A stretch of 36,361 nucleotides of DNA from Flavobacteriales bacterium. GTDB lineage: Bacteria; Bacteroidota; Bacteroidia; Flavobacteriales_D; Crocinitomicaceae. The stretch covers positions 1 to 36,361 of the forward strand of contig CANCQX010000013.1 in the NCBI GenBank assembly GCA_947380375.1. Direction: 5' to 3'. The position numbers and the translations under genes were made by a program. Each line of letters opens with the position of its first letter. Position 1 is the stretch's first letter. The notes beneath the pieces are model-generated. The model did not search any database. It had not been told where the DNA came from and saw nothing but the letters and a program-made list of their open reading frames with translations. Below are positions 24,201 to 30,744 of the stretch, piece by piece.

Positions 24201-26678
24201 ATGTACCTATCAGCTATAATTTTAAAATCAGCTTTTTTAGTATTCATTATCATTCTTCCATTTTTTGGTCAAGCAGGTAAATCTTCAAACTCAAATGAAG
24301 ATAGACTAAAAATGGCTGAAGAATTAATAGAAGATGGTTCTATTAATATAGCTCATTTACTACTAGAAGACTATTTAAAATCACCAAATTTATCGAAAGA
24401 TAAAAAATACATAGCTTATAAAGACCTCGCCAAAATTCATTTGTACGAACAAGATTTAGTGAATTATGAAATACTAAACCGAAAAGCGTATGAATTAAAG
24501 AAAGACGAGGGAGAAATATACAAAGGAATGTATTATGCTGAAAAAGCATATTTTTGGCATTTTCTAACATGGGGAGATAGTGCAGCGTATTACTCCAATC
24601 GATCGATGGAAATTATTCAACGCAACCGAAAGGATTTTTCTAAAGTGAACATTGCATTTGTATATCAAATGTATAGCATTGGCTTTCTATACAGAAAAAT
24701 TGATCCTAATATCAAAGTAAAAGTACATCATGATTTACCAGTTGCAAGAATAGTAATGAATCAATATTTTGATTCGGCTAAAGTCTATGAAAATAAATAT
24801 CCTTTTCAGTTTAGTTCTGATAGAGTAATGTTATACAGAGGAGTTGGAACAAGATATTTAGACCTCGTATCAGGCTATAATTATAGATATAAAGACTTTC
24901 AAAAATTAATGAATCATCAACAATGGTTTGCCTATAATAAAGCTCTAGAAGCTTATATTTATACAGATAAGTATATAATTAATCCCAAAAATTGGAATGA
25001 CATCATTTATACTAAATCGCTCTTAGGATTGAATTACATGTGTATAGGTGAAAAGTTGAAAGCAAAGATGCTTTTCAATACTATTTTAAGAAATTATTTG
25101 AAAGTATATAAATCATTTGAAAAAAGTCCAAATGCCCAAGCTTTGTTAAACCTTTATTCTTATAAAATTATAAATGATGAATCTTTGCCTTATAATGACA
25201 AACAGACAAAAAATGATATTATTATATTAAAGCAATTGCGTAATAGTTGGTGGTCAACTTTTATTCAATCAAAAGAATATAATTATGATACGTATAGCTC
25301 ATCTCCAAGTTATTATCTATTTAAATTATACCTAAGAAGATACTTTATTAAAAAAAACAAAAGTGATTTAAAATTCGCAACCTCTCATTTATTTTCCCAA
25401 ATTTTAAATTTTCATTTTATAAATAAATACAATAGAACTAATAATCACCGATTAAACAATGCATTTTTGGAATACTCTAGGTTAAGTAGTAAAAATTTAA
25501 AAATAAAAATCGGTCACATATTAAAATTAAATTCATCAGAATTACCAGAAGCTCCTAAAATTTCTATTTCACTTATTCAGAATCGCCTCAATGAGAACGA
25601 ATGCTTTTTAATACCTTGTTTTAGGAAATCTTTTGATGATTCATATAAAATTGTGATTACCAAAAACAATGTATCAATTGTCAAATCTAAGTGCGAGTTG
25701 AATTTTACATCGATTGATTTTGATACAATGTCCTTCATTAATTATAAAAAATATGCTTTTAAGGAATACAATGATAAAATTAACTCCGTTCTCAAGGCCA
25801 ACAAATCCATATCAAAAGTTTATGTTATGTATTATGATTATTCGAATTATTCAAATATGATTAGAGATACATTGGGTAAAAATTACGATCAATTAAATTA
25901 TCTTGGGAAAAAGATTCAAATTGTAACGTTATATAATCCTTACGAATATTTTACTAGAACTAAAATTTTAACTAAAAATAAACTTCAATTTATTAAACTG
26001 AATAATAAAAAATTAAGTAAACTTCCTTTTATTGATCATTTATCTTCAAAAACATTTAATCCATTAGTATCTTCAAAATTAATATTTAAAGGCAATCTTC
26101 AAGAGTTATTCGTTTCCAGCGGTATTTTACATTTATTTGGACACGGAAGCTTGATCTCAAATAAGGATTCGGGTTCTAAAAATATAGAATTACCCTATCA
26201 ATCAAATTCTACAGATAGTAGTATTTCAAAAATAAATAGTAATCAACTTGTAAATAGCTATTTAGTTGTCTTAAATAATTGTTACTCGGGTTACAATTCA
26301 AATGTAAGTTCTAGAGAATTCGATCGAGGTATTTATTTAAATTTACTAAATAATGGAGCTTTAAATGCAATCGTTAGTCCAATAAAAATAGATGACGAAA
26401 GTTCTTCTAAAATCTTCCACTTTTTTTATAAAAACATTGCAAAAGGCGAAACAACAACTGATGCTCTTTACCACGCTCAACTATCTTATCTAAATACAAA
26501 TAAAGGAATTATGGCTCATCCTAAATTTTGGTCACCTTATCGTTTAATTACAAATTATCCGTATTCGATCTTATCCGTCGAAAAAAATCAAAATGATGTA
26601 TTTTTTTATTGTTTGCTATGCTGTTTTATTTTAGTTTCGGTTGGATTTCATTTACATGTTCAAATGAAGCATTTTTAA
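24201..26678 (+). CDS. TPR-CHAT caspase-like peptidase, predicted exported and C-terminally anchored
   Basis: This 825-aa protein has an N-terminal hydrophobic segment (about residues 4-24, signal-peptide-like, ending FFGQAG), a long helical TPR-type region (about 30-430) and a C-terminal CHAT domain (about 455-785). CHAT is the caspase-HetF-associated fold, a cysteine peptidase of clan CD. The dyad is visible: H648 in HLFGHGS and C694 in LNNCYSG, 46 residues apart, as in the family. The 'GALNAIVSPIKIDDESSSKIFHFFY' and 'TDALYHAQLSYL' segments match the later conserved blocks. A hydrophobic C-terminal helix (about 799-818) suggests anchoring, so the peptidase would face the periplasm. It runs into a sigma-factor/TPR membrane-protein operon on the other strand, with a 53-bp 3' overlap. 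The likely substrate is the periplasmic domain of that TPR protein (inference). Confidence 0.85.
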   Translation: MYLSAIILKSAFLVFIIILPFFGQAGKSSNSNEDRLKMAEELIEDGSINIAHLLLEDYLKSPNLSKDKKYIAYKDLAKIHLYEQDLVNYEILNRKAYELKKDEGEIYKGMYYAEKAYFWHFLTWGDSAAYYSNRSMEIIQRNRKDFSKVNIAFVYQMYSIGFLYRKIDPNIKVKVHHDLPVARIVMNQYFDSAKVYENKYPFQFSSDRVMLYRGVGTRYLDLVSGYNYRYKDFQKLMNHQQWFAYNKALEAYIYTDKYIINPKNWNDIIYTKSLLGLNYMCIGEKLKAKMLFNTILRNYLKVYKSFEKSPNAQALLNLYSYKIINDESLPYNDKQTKNDIIILKQLRNSWWSTFIQSKEYNYDTYSSSPSYYLFKLYLRRYFIKKNKSDLKFATSHLFSQILNFHFINKYNRTNNHRLNNAFLEYSRLSSKNLKIKIGHILKLNSSELPEAPKISISLIQNRLNENECFLIPCFRKSFDDSYKIVITKNNVSIVKSKCELNFTSIDFDTMSFINYKKYAFKEYNDKINSVLKANKSISKVYVMYYDYSNYSNMIRDTLGKNYDQLNYLGKKIQIVTLYNPYEYFTRTKILTKNKLQFIKLNNKKLSKLPFIDHLSSKTFNPLVSSKLIFKGNLQELFVSSGILHLFGHGSLISNKDSGSKNIELPYQSNSTDSSISKINSNQLVNSYLVVLNNCYSGYNSNVSSREFDRGIYLNLLNNGALNAIVSPIKIDDESSSKIFHFFYKNIAKGETTTDALYHAQLSYLNTNKGIMAHPKFWSPYRLITNYPYSILSVEKNQNDVFFYCLLCCFILVSVGFHLHVQMKHF

Positions 26679-27351
26679 TATCTAAATCTATTGAATTAAC
26701 CAATGATTTAAAAAGTGTATTTGAGGTCTTAAAATCCCTCCTTTTATATCCAATAAGCCCTAAATAGTAGATAGATTTATCTTTATAATTAGAAGTTATT
26801 AAATTTTGTATTTTTTGAAATTGGGTTTTGGCTGCTTTTAAATTGTTTAGTTTAAATTTTACAACTCCCGAAAAATAGATTAAAGTATCATTTTTCGGAT
26901 TTTCAATTAAGGCTTTTTCAATTTGTTGATCTGCTTTAAAATAATTTTTTGTTTTAAAATCAAACATAATATCTTCCCAATTGGAAGTAGTTGTAGTTGA
27001 CATATAATTGATTAAACCAGGTTCTTCAAATTGATGTGACAATGTTATTACATTCTCTTGTCTATTATATAAGAAGGTTCCTGTAGCAAGTATAAGCGCA
27101 AAGACTGCGGCATATTTAAGGTAAGTTGAAAATCGATTTTTGTTTTTTAATGGTTTGACTGTTTTTGTTTTACTCTCTTTTAAATAATTTTTTATTTTTT
27201 CAATATCTCCATTAAATGAGTCATATATTATAATAATTCCTTCTGTTTCTTCCGACAGATTAGTTGATGACTTCAGAAACTCTATTTTTTGTTTTAAAGC
27301 AATAGGGTTGTCTAAAAGTTCAATTAATTGGTTCAATTCAGAATTTTCCAT
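26626..27351 (-). CDS. Single-pass TPR membrane protein, anti-sigma-factor-like
   Basis: This protein has 241 residues from the ATG at 27351. The longer frame starts with TTG at 27378 and adds nine residues without support. An N-terminal cytoplasmic segment (about 1-72; acidic helices, MENSELNQLIELLDNPIAL) precedes one TM helix (about 76-95, YLKYAAVFALILATGTFLY). A periplasmic part with two to three TPR units follows (about 120-232; YFKADQQIEKALIENPKNDT, LKAAKTQFQKIQ). The start codon lies inside the 3' end of the sigma gene (19-bp overlap), which indicates translational coupling. The topology of a short cytosolic region, one TM and a sensory outer domain is that of an anti-sigma factor, although no ZAS (H-x3-C-x2-C) motif is present. 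Its 3' end overlaps the CHAT gene by 53 bp. Confidence 0.78.
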   Translation of the reverse strand: MENSELNQLIELLDNPIALKQKIEFLKSSTNLSEETEGIIIIYDSFNGDIEKIKNYLKESKTKTVKPLKNKNRFSTYLKYAAVFALILATGTFLYNRQENVITLSHQFEEPGLINYMSTTTTSNWEDIMFDFKTKNYFKADQQIEKALIENPKNDTLIYFSGVVKFKLNNLKAAKTQFQKIQNLITSNYKDKSIYYLGLIGYKRRDFKTSNTLFKSLVNSIDLDIKNASFEHVNEIQPKLK

Positions 27352-27884
27352 ACAATTAAAATTATTAAATTTTTCCAAATATAAACTAGTTTTTTGCGAG
27401 ACAAACTCAGTTTATTCCGTACCGTTTTTTCAGAATAATTGAATTTTTCACCAATCTCTTTATTTTTATAACCCTCTAAATGAAGAAGGATTAACTCCTT
27501 TTCATCGTCATTCAAAAGAGAAATACATCGATCAGTATATTCTTCATTAATGAATTTGATTTCAGTTTTTGTTGCTTGGTTTTTTATCCAATCATTTCCT
27601 AATTTATCTCGATTGGTTTTTGTTCTAACCGCATCAATAGATTTGTTTTTGATTATAATAGTTAAAAATGCTTTCAACTCTCTAACTTCTTGCCATTTTG
27701 TTGCTCTATCGCTTATAGAAGTTTCTAAAAGTGTAGTAAATAATTCCGAAATGAGATCTCTAGAAATTTCTAAATCACGGGTATATTTTATAGAAATAAA
27801 TAATAAAGGTTGAAATAACGTTTCATACAAGCTAGCTAATGCTAGATTATTTCCTTCAATAAATTCGTTCCATTTTTCCTTCAT
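27333..27884 (-). CDS. ECF-like sigma-70 factor
   Basis: This 183-aa RNA polymerase sigma factor has region 2 at about residues 12-88 (helices LALASLYETLFQPLLF, ISRDLISELFTTLLE, VRELKAFLTIIIKNKSIDAV) and region 4 at about 115-168 (LLNDDEKELILLHLEGYKNK, IGEKFNYSEKTVRNKLSLS helix-turn-helix). No region 1 or 3 is present, which fits the ECF/group IV class. The C-terminal tail (about 169-183) is unusually hydrophobic and is encoded where the gene overlaps the TPR membrane-protein gene. The product would direct polymerase to its own promoter class and be held by the co-encoded membrane protein. A 7-bp inverted repeat (27888-27903) sits directly upstream. It diverges from two small HTH regulator genes. 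Confidence 0.86.
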   Translation of the reverse strand: MKEKWNEFIEGNNLALASLYETLFQPLLFISIKYTRDLEISRDLISELFTTLLETSISDRATKWQEVRELKAFLTIIIKNKSIDAVRTKTNRDKLGNDWIKNQATKTEIKFINEEYTDRCISLLNDDEKELILLHLEGYKNKEIGEKFNYSEKTVRNKLSLSRKKLVYIWKNLIILIVWKILN

Positions 27885-27887
27885 TCG

Positions 27888-27903
27888 AATGTAAAGTTAC
27901 ATT
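27888..27903. promoter_or_regulatory. Inverted repeat upstream of the sigma gene
   Basis: AATGTAA (27888-27894), a 2-bp spacer and TTACATT (27897-27903) form a perfect 7-bp inverted repeat ending 3 bp before the sigma-gene ATG. On the minus strand it overlaps TAACTTTA, one base away from the -7 consensus. It could be an operator for one of the neighbouring regulators. Confidence 0.4.
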
Positions 27904-27988
27904 TATTCTACCACTATTTTTTTACTATATTAAAAAGCAATCAAAAATTTATACTGAACTGATATTTCATAAAAAACAACTTTCTTTG

Positions 27989-28031
27989 TCAAATTGATTT
28001 TTCTAGATTAATATCAATATTCAAATTGATT
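27989..28031 (+). promoter_or_regulatory. Direct repeats TCAAATTGATT in the divergent regulator region
   Basis: The 11-mer TCAAATTGATT occurs at 27989-27999 and 28021-28031, 32 bp apart (about three helical turns), between the sigma gene and the first HTH gene. Equal-face spacing suggests a binding site for a dimeric regulator, possibly one of the two HTH proteins. Confidence 0.45.
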
Positions 28032-28076
28032 AGGGACATTTTAATAAGTTGTTCGACATCATTTTAAATGACAAAT

Positions 28077-28310
28077 ATGAATATCACAAAGATTAAACAT
28101 TTTATTCACCTAGTTGAAAAAGAGAGGACAGGATCAGCAAAAGCTGCCGCCCAAAGACTAGGTGTTTCAGAGCGAATGGTTTTTAATTATGTTCATATTT
28201 TAAAAAATAAATTAAATGCCCCCATAAATTACAACCGAAACAAACAAACTTTTGTATTTAGTGAGAATGGTCGATTAATTTGGCAGTGGATTCCTAAAAA
28301 TGAATGTTAA
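28077..28310 (+). CDS. Small HTH regulator, first of a tandem paralogous pair
   Basis: This 77-aa DNA-binding protein has a winged-helix/HTH_11-like fold (TGSAKAAAQRLGVSERMVFN recognition region, about residues 19-38) followed by 'LNAPINYNRNKQTFVFSENG', a wing-like beta hairpin common in short Bacteroidota regulators. I use the ATG at 28077 rather than 28068 because MNITKIKHFI then aligns with MNIEKLQKMI at the start of the next gene. The pair shares about a third of positions. No ligand domain is present. It diverges from the sigma gene; the intervening 180 bp holds direct repeats and an inverted repeat. In other Bacteroidota such small regulators commonly sit next to genes for small secreted peptides; none was seen here. 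Confidence 0.72.
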   Translation: MNITKIKHFIHLVEKERTGSAKAAAQRLGVSERMVFNYVHILKNKLNAPINYNRNKQTFVFSENGRLIWQWIPKNEC

Positions 28311-28345
28311 AACTTTACCAATCAACATTTACCCCCTATTAAAAA

Positions 28346-28573
28346 ATGAATATCGAAAAATTACAAAAAATGATTGATTCTATTTCTCAAGAGAATACAG
28401 GAACGCCTTCAGAGTTTGCGACTAAATTAAATGTATCTGAAAGGGCGATTTATAAAAACATTTCCATATTGAGGTTAGAATTTAGTGCACCTATTAAGTA
28501 TTGCCGAAAACGAAAATCGTATTGTTTTACAGAAAGCGGAAGCCTTGATTTGACATGGCAGGAAGAAAACTGA
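28346..28573 (+). CDS. Small HTH regulator, second of a tandem paralogous pair
   Basis: This 75-aa paralogue of the preceding product has the same plan: TGTPSEFATKLNVSERAIYK HTH (about residues 18-37) and the wing 'FSAPIKYCRKRKSYCFTESG'. The hairpin carries two cysteines (Y-C-R and Y-C-F) absent from the first copy, which could bind metal or respond to redox; this is speculative. It starts 35 bp after the first gene and is probably co-transcribed. Together they might form a heterodimer or bind the TCAAATTGATT direct repeats upstream. Confidence 0.7.
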   Translation: MNIEKLQKMIDSISQENTGTPSEFATKLNVSERAIYKNISILRLEFSAPIKYCRKRKSYCFTESGSLDLTWQEEN

Positions 28574-28806
28574 TTAATTAATATTTAGACTGAATTTATA
28601 GTTCTATCGTTTTTTTTGTAATTATAATGAAGCGGTTTCCGAAAAACTGATCTTTTGTCGCTTAATATGAAAGAAAGTGGTTGTTCAATTTTAGTGATTA
28701 TCTCGTAAAGTATACAAAAAATACCAACAAACATAAGTTCACTGGTATTTATATAGTATACGTTAATAGATGTTAATGACTATGTTATCTAATTCAGAAA
28801 AATAAA
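28574..28806. other. 233-bp intergenic region with a long-loop inverted repeat
   Basis: This region lies between the second HTH gene and the stop of the acidic-protein gene (both genes point in). The only structure I see is AAATACCA (28719-28726) paired with TGGTATTT (28743-28750), with a further GTATAC on each side, which may serve as a shared terminator for the converging transcripts. No coding frame is present. Confidence 0.4.
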
Positions 28807-29175
28807 TTATTCTTCATCAGAATCTTCGTTGTCATCATCTTCTTCGTCATCATAACTAGACTTTTTAGATTTATTTTTAGGGAGGTCATCTTCTTCATCC
28901 TCCTCTTCATCTAAATCGTCTGGCTTAATGATGTCATCTTCAAGATCATCTTCGTCATCATCGTCATCATCCAATGCTTGAGTCATTGTTTTTGTAATTT
29001 TCACTAAATAAATTATCTCTTCAGTTTCCCAAATTAAGGCTTCTAAAGATTCACCAGCTGGAGTTTTTATTTGTGTAATAAAACTTCCATATCCATCAGG
29101 AAAACTTTTTGTTAATTCTTTTCTTTGTACAGCTGTTAATTTATCATAACTAACAATCGCTCGCTTTTTGGCCAT
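28807..29175 (-). CDS. Conserved Flavobacteria-type small protein with acidic tail
   Basis: This 122-aa protein has an N-terminal globular half (residues 1-68; KKRAIVSYDKLTAVQRKELT, GYGSFITQIKTPAGESLEALIWETEEIIYLVKI) and a C-terminal half made almost wholly of Asp/Glu (about 69-122) with one basic KNKSKKS patch. The N-terminal part matches a family found throughout Bacteroidota that automated annotation often labels 'DNA primase'; nothing in it resembles primase catalytic motifs, so I do not adopt that name. The acidic tail could mimic DNA or bind a basic protein. It is encoded 10 bp downstream of the 95-aa protein gene in what is likely one transcript. Confidence 0.75.
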   Translation of the reverse strand: MAKKRAIVSYDKLTAVQRKELTKSFPDGYGSFITQIKTPAGESLEALIWETEEIIYLVKITKTMTQALDDDDDDEDDLEDDIIKPDDLDEEEDEEDDLPKNKSKKSSYDDEEDDDNEDSDEE

Positions 29176-29185
29176 GATTTTATGT

Positions 29186-29473
29186 TTAAATTTCTAATTT
29201 TATTATTCTTCTAATTGGAATCACTACATTTTTTTTCAACAATATAGCGTGATCAGTAATCGCCCAAATTGTAGTGTCTACAACTTTTTCTCCATTATCA
29301 TCAGCAAAGAAAATCTTTACTTTAGAATGTTCAATATTACCTAATGAAATGGCGCGATCAAGTTCGCTTTTAAGAAATTTTCGATCACTTTCATTTTTTA
29401 AAATTTCCCCTTCAGGAAATTGAAATGAAGATACGAGCTCTTTCTCTACTAATTTGAACTTACTAATTTCCAT
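29186..29473 (-). CDS. Conserved Bacteroidota small protein
   Basis: This 95-aa protein with mixed alpha/beta sequence (ESDRKFLKSELDRAISLGN, KVKIFFADDNGEKVVDTTIW, AILLKKNVVIPIRRI) has no signal or TM segment. I use the ATG at 29473. A longer frame would begin at TTG 29491, but that TTG belongs to a -7 element, so it cannot be the translated start. The C-terminal part reads like a short beta-sheet domain of a conserved hypothetical family. It is co-transcribed with the acidic-tail protein. Function is unknown. The pair stands divergent from era, with an inverted low-complexity block between them. Confidence 0.72.
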   Translation of the reverse strand: MEISKFKLVEKELVSSFQFPEGEILKNESDRKFLKSELDRAISLGNIEHSKVKIFFADDNGEKVVDTTIWAITDHAILLKKNVVIPIRRIIKLEI

Positions 29474-29488
29474 ATTTTGAATTTTCGG

Positions 29489-29496
29489 CAAAAATA
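29489..29496 (-). promoter_or_regulatory. -7 element of the 29473-28807 operon
   Basis: TATTTTTG (minus strand) matches TAnnTTTG and lies 15 bp before the ATG at 29473. No -33 TTG is visible in the usual window. The element overlaps the alternative TTG start, which supports the ATG. Confidence 0.45.
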
Positions 29497-29534
29497 AATT
29501 AAATGATTTAGAATCCTACTATTTTTTTAAAAAA

Positions 29535-29716
29535 GGTTTAGGTTGAGATTAAGGGTGAGATTAAGGGTGAGATTGAACTTAAGATTTAGATTTAGGTTGA
29601 GACGAAGGGTTAGTAAAAAGTAATTAAAGAAATAGGTTTAAGTTCTCAACCTCAGTCTTAATACTTATCTTAGCCTCAGTCTCAACATCAGTCTCAACCT
29701 CAACCTTAATCTTAAA
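29535..29716. repeat. Degenerate purine/pyrimidine inverted-repeat block upstream of era
   Basis: The left arm (about 29535-29612) is purine-rich, made of degenerate units such as GAGATTAAGGGT (perfect tandem copies at 29545-29556 and 29557-29568) and TTTAGGTTGAGA. The right arm (about 29645-29716) is the pyrimidine-rich complement (CTCAACCTCAGTCTTAAT, CAGTCTCAACCTCAACCTTA). About 30 bp separate the arms. The transcript could fold into a long imperfect hairpin. Its position between two divergent promoters is notable. Confidence 0.7.
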
Positions 29717-29727
29717 AAAATAATCAT

Positions 29728-29735
29728 TACATTTG
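29728..29735 (+). promoter_or_regulatory. -7 element upstream of era
   Basis: TACATTTG matches TAnnTTTG 20 bp before the era ATG at 29756. A -33 TTG is not evident, because the upstream sequence is the inverted-repeat arm. Confidence 0.45.
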
Positions 29736-29755
29736 TGTTTAAAATTTGAAATAAA

Positions 29756-30631
29756 ATGTCCCATAAAGCAGGGTTCGTAAATATTGTCGGTAGTCCAAAC
29801 GTTGGTAAATCAACGTTGATGAATCGACTAATGGGCCAAAAATTATCTATTGTCACCCCAAAAGCACAAACTACTAGACATAGAATCTTAGGAATTGTGA
29901 ACGAAGATGATTACCAAATTGTATTCTCAGATACACCTGGTGTTGTAAATGCAGCTTATAAAATGCATGATGCCATGATGGGCTATGTGAATTCTGCTAT
30001 ACAAGATGCTGATATTCTAATTTTCATTACTGATATTTTCGAAGACGAAATGAATCATTTGGAGACGTTAGAAAGAATAAAAAAATTAGAAATTCCTGTT
30101 ATTACTTTAATTAATAAAATTGATTTAGGTACACAAGAAAAAATAATGGAGCGTATTTCATATTGGCAAGAACGTTTACCAAAGTCGTATGTATATTTAA
30201 TGTCTGCACTTCATGGTTTCAATATTGATCTTCTTTGGGAAAGAATTTTAAAAATGACTCCTGAAAGTCCTGCCTATTATGATAAAGAAGATGTTTCTGA
30301 TCGACCGATGCGTTTCTTTGTTTCTGAAATAATAAGAGAGAAAATTTTTATACATTGTCAAAAAGAGATACCCTATTCTTGCCACATTGATATTGAAGAA
30401 TATGTTGAAGAACCTGGCTTAATTCGTATTCGTGCCTTAATTATTGTTGAACGCGATTCTCAAAAAGGAATTGTAATTGGAAAAGGCGGTGAAATGTTGA
30501 AACGAATCGGTAGAGAAGCACGTCAAGAAATAGAGCCATTTGTTGGTCAAAAAGTATTCTTAGAAACTTTTGTAAAGGTTGATAAAGACTGGAGAGCGAC
30601 TGATAGTAAATTAAAAAAATACGGATATTAA
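29756..30631 (+). CDS. era: GTPase Era
   Basis: Essential GTPase for 30S ribosomal subunit maturation that binds the 3' end of 16S rRNA. It has 291 aa, the normal length. The G domain has G1 GSPNVGKST (residues 12-20), switch I with TTRHR (39-43), G3 DTPG (59-62) and G4 NKID (120-123). A C-terminal type 2 KH RNA-binding domain (about 200-285) carries the GKGG loop at 242-245. It is followed after 113 bp by der, and the two GTPase genes are likely co-transcribed. The upstream inverted-repeat block and -7 element make up its regulatory region. Confidence 0.97.
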   Translation: MSHKAGFVNIVGSPNVGKSTLMNRLMGQKLSIVTPKAQTTRHRILGIVNEDDYQIVFSDTPGVVNAAYKMHDAMMGYVNSAIQDADILIFITDIFEDEMNHLETLERIKKLEIPVITLINKIDLGTQEKIMERISYWQERLPKSYVYLMSALHGFNIDLLWERILKMTPESPAYYDKEDVSDRPMRFFVSEIIREKIFIHCQKEIPYSCHIDIEEYVEEPGLIRIRALIIVERDSQKGIVIGKGGEMLKRIGREARQEIEPFVGQKVFLETFVKVDKDWRATDSKLKKYGY

Positions 30632-30633
30632 AT

Positions 30634-30738
30634 TGATTGCAAATTGGCAAATTACAAATTACAAATTGAAAAATTACATATGAATTGTAATCTTAAATTA
30701 TCTAATCTGGAATCTGCAATTTTTAATCTGTAATTAAT
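30634..30738. repeat. ATTACAAATT-family repeats between era and der
   Basis: The gap contains tandem ATTACAAATT words on the plus strand (around 30650-30670) and inverted versions (TGAATTGTAATC, AATCTGCAATTTTTAATCTG) to its right, so it can fold back on itself. The words match the tandem repeat at 15609-15645. This suggests a dispersed intergenic repeat family. Confidence 0.55.
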
Positions 30739-30744
30739 TAAAAA

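Noticed and set aside
27351-27378. Nine-residue N-terminal extension of the TPR membrane protein
   Set aside because: It would start with TTG; an ATG at 27351 lies in frame and gives a closer operon overlap.
29474-29491. Six-residue N-terminal extension of the conserved small protein
   Set aside because: It would start with TTG inside the -7 promoter element, so the ATG at 29473 is preferred.
29545-29568. Possible CRISPR array
   Set aside because: The 12-bp tandem copies have no spacers; the block is a degenerate inverted repeat, and no cas gene is present.
29665-29856. 63-residue minus-strand frame ending in an LRLRLRL run
   Set aside because: It lies antisense to era's start and the inverted-repeat block; the LR run merely translates the repeats.
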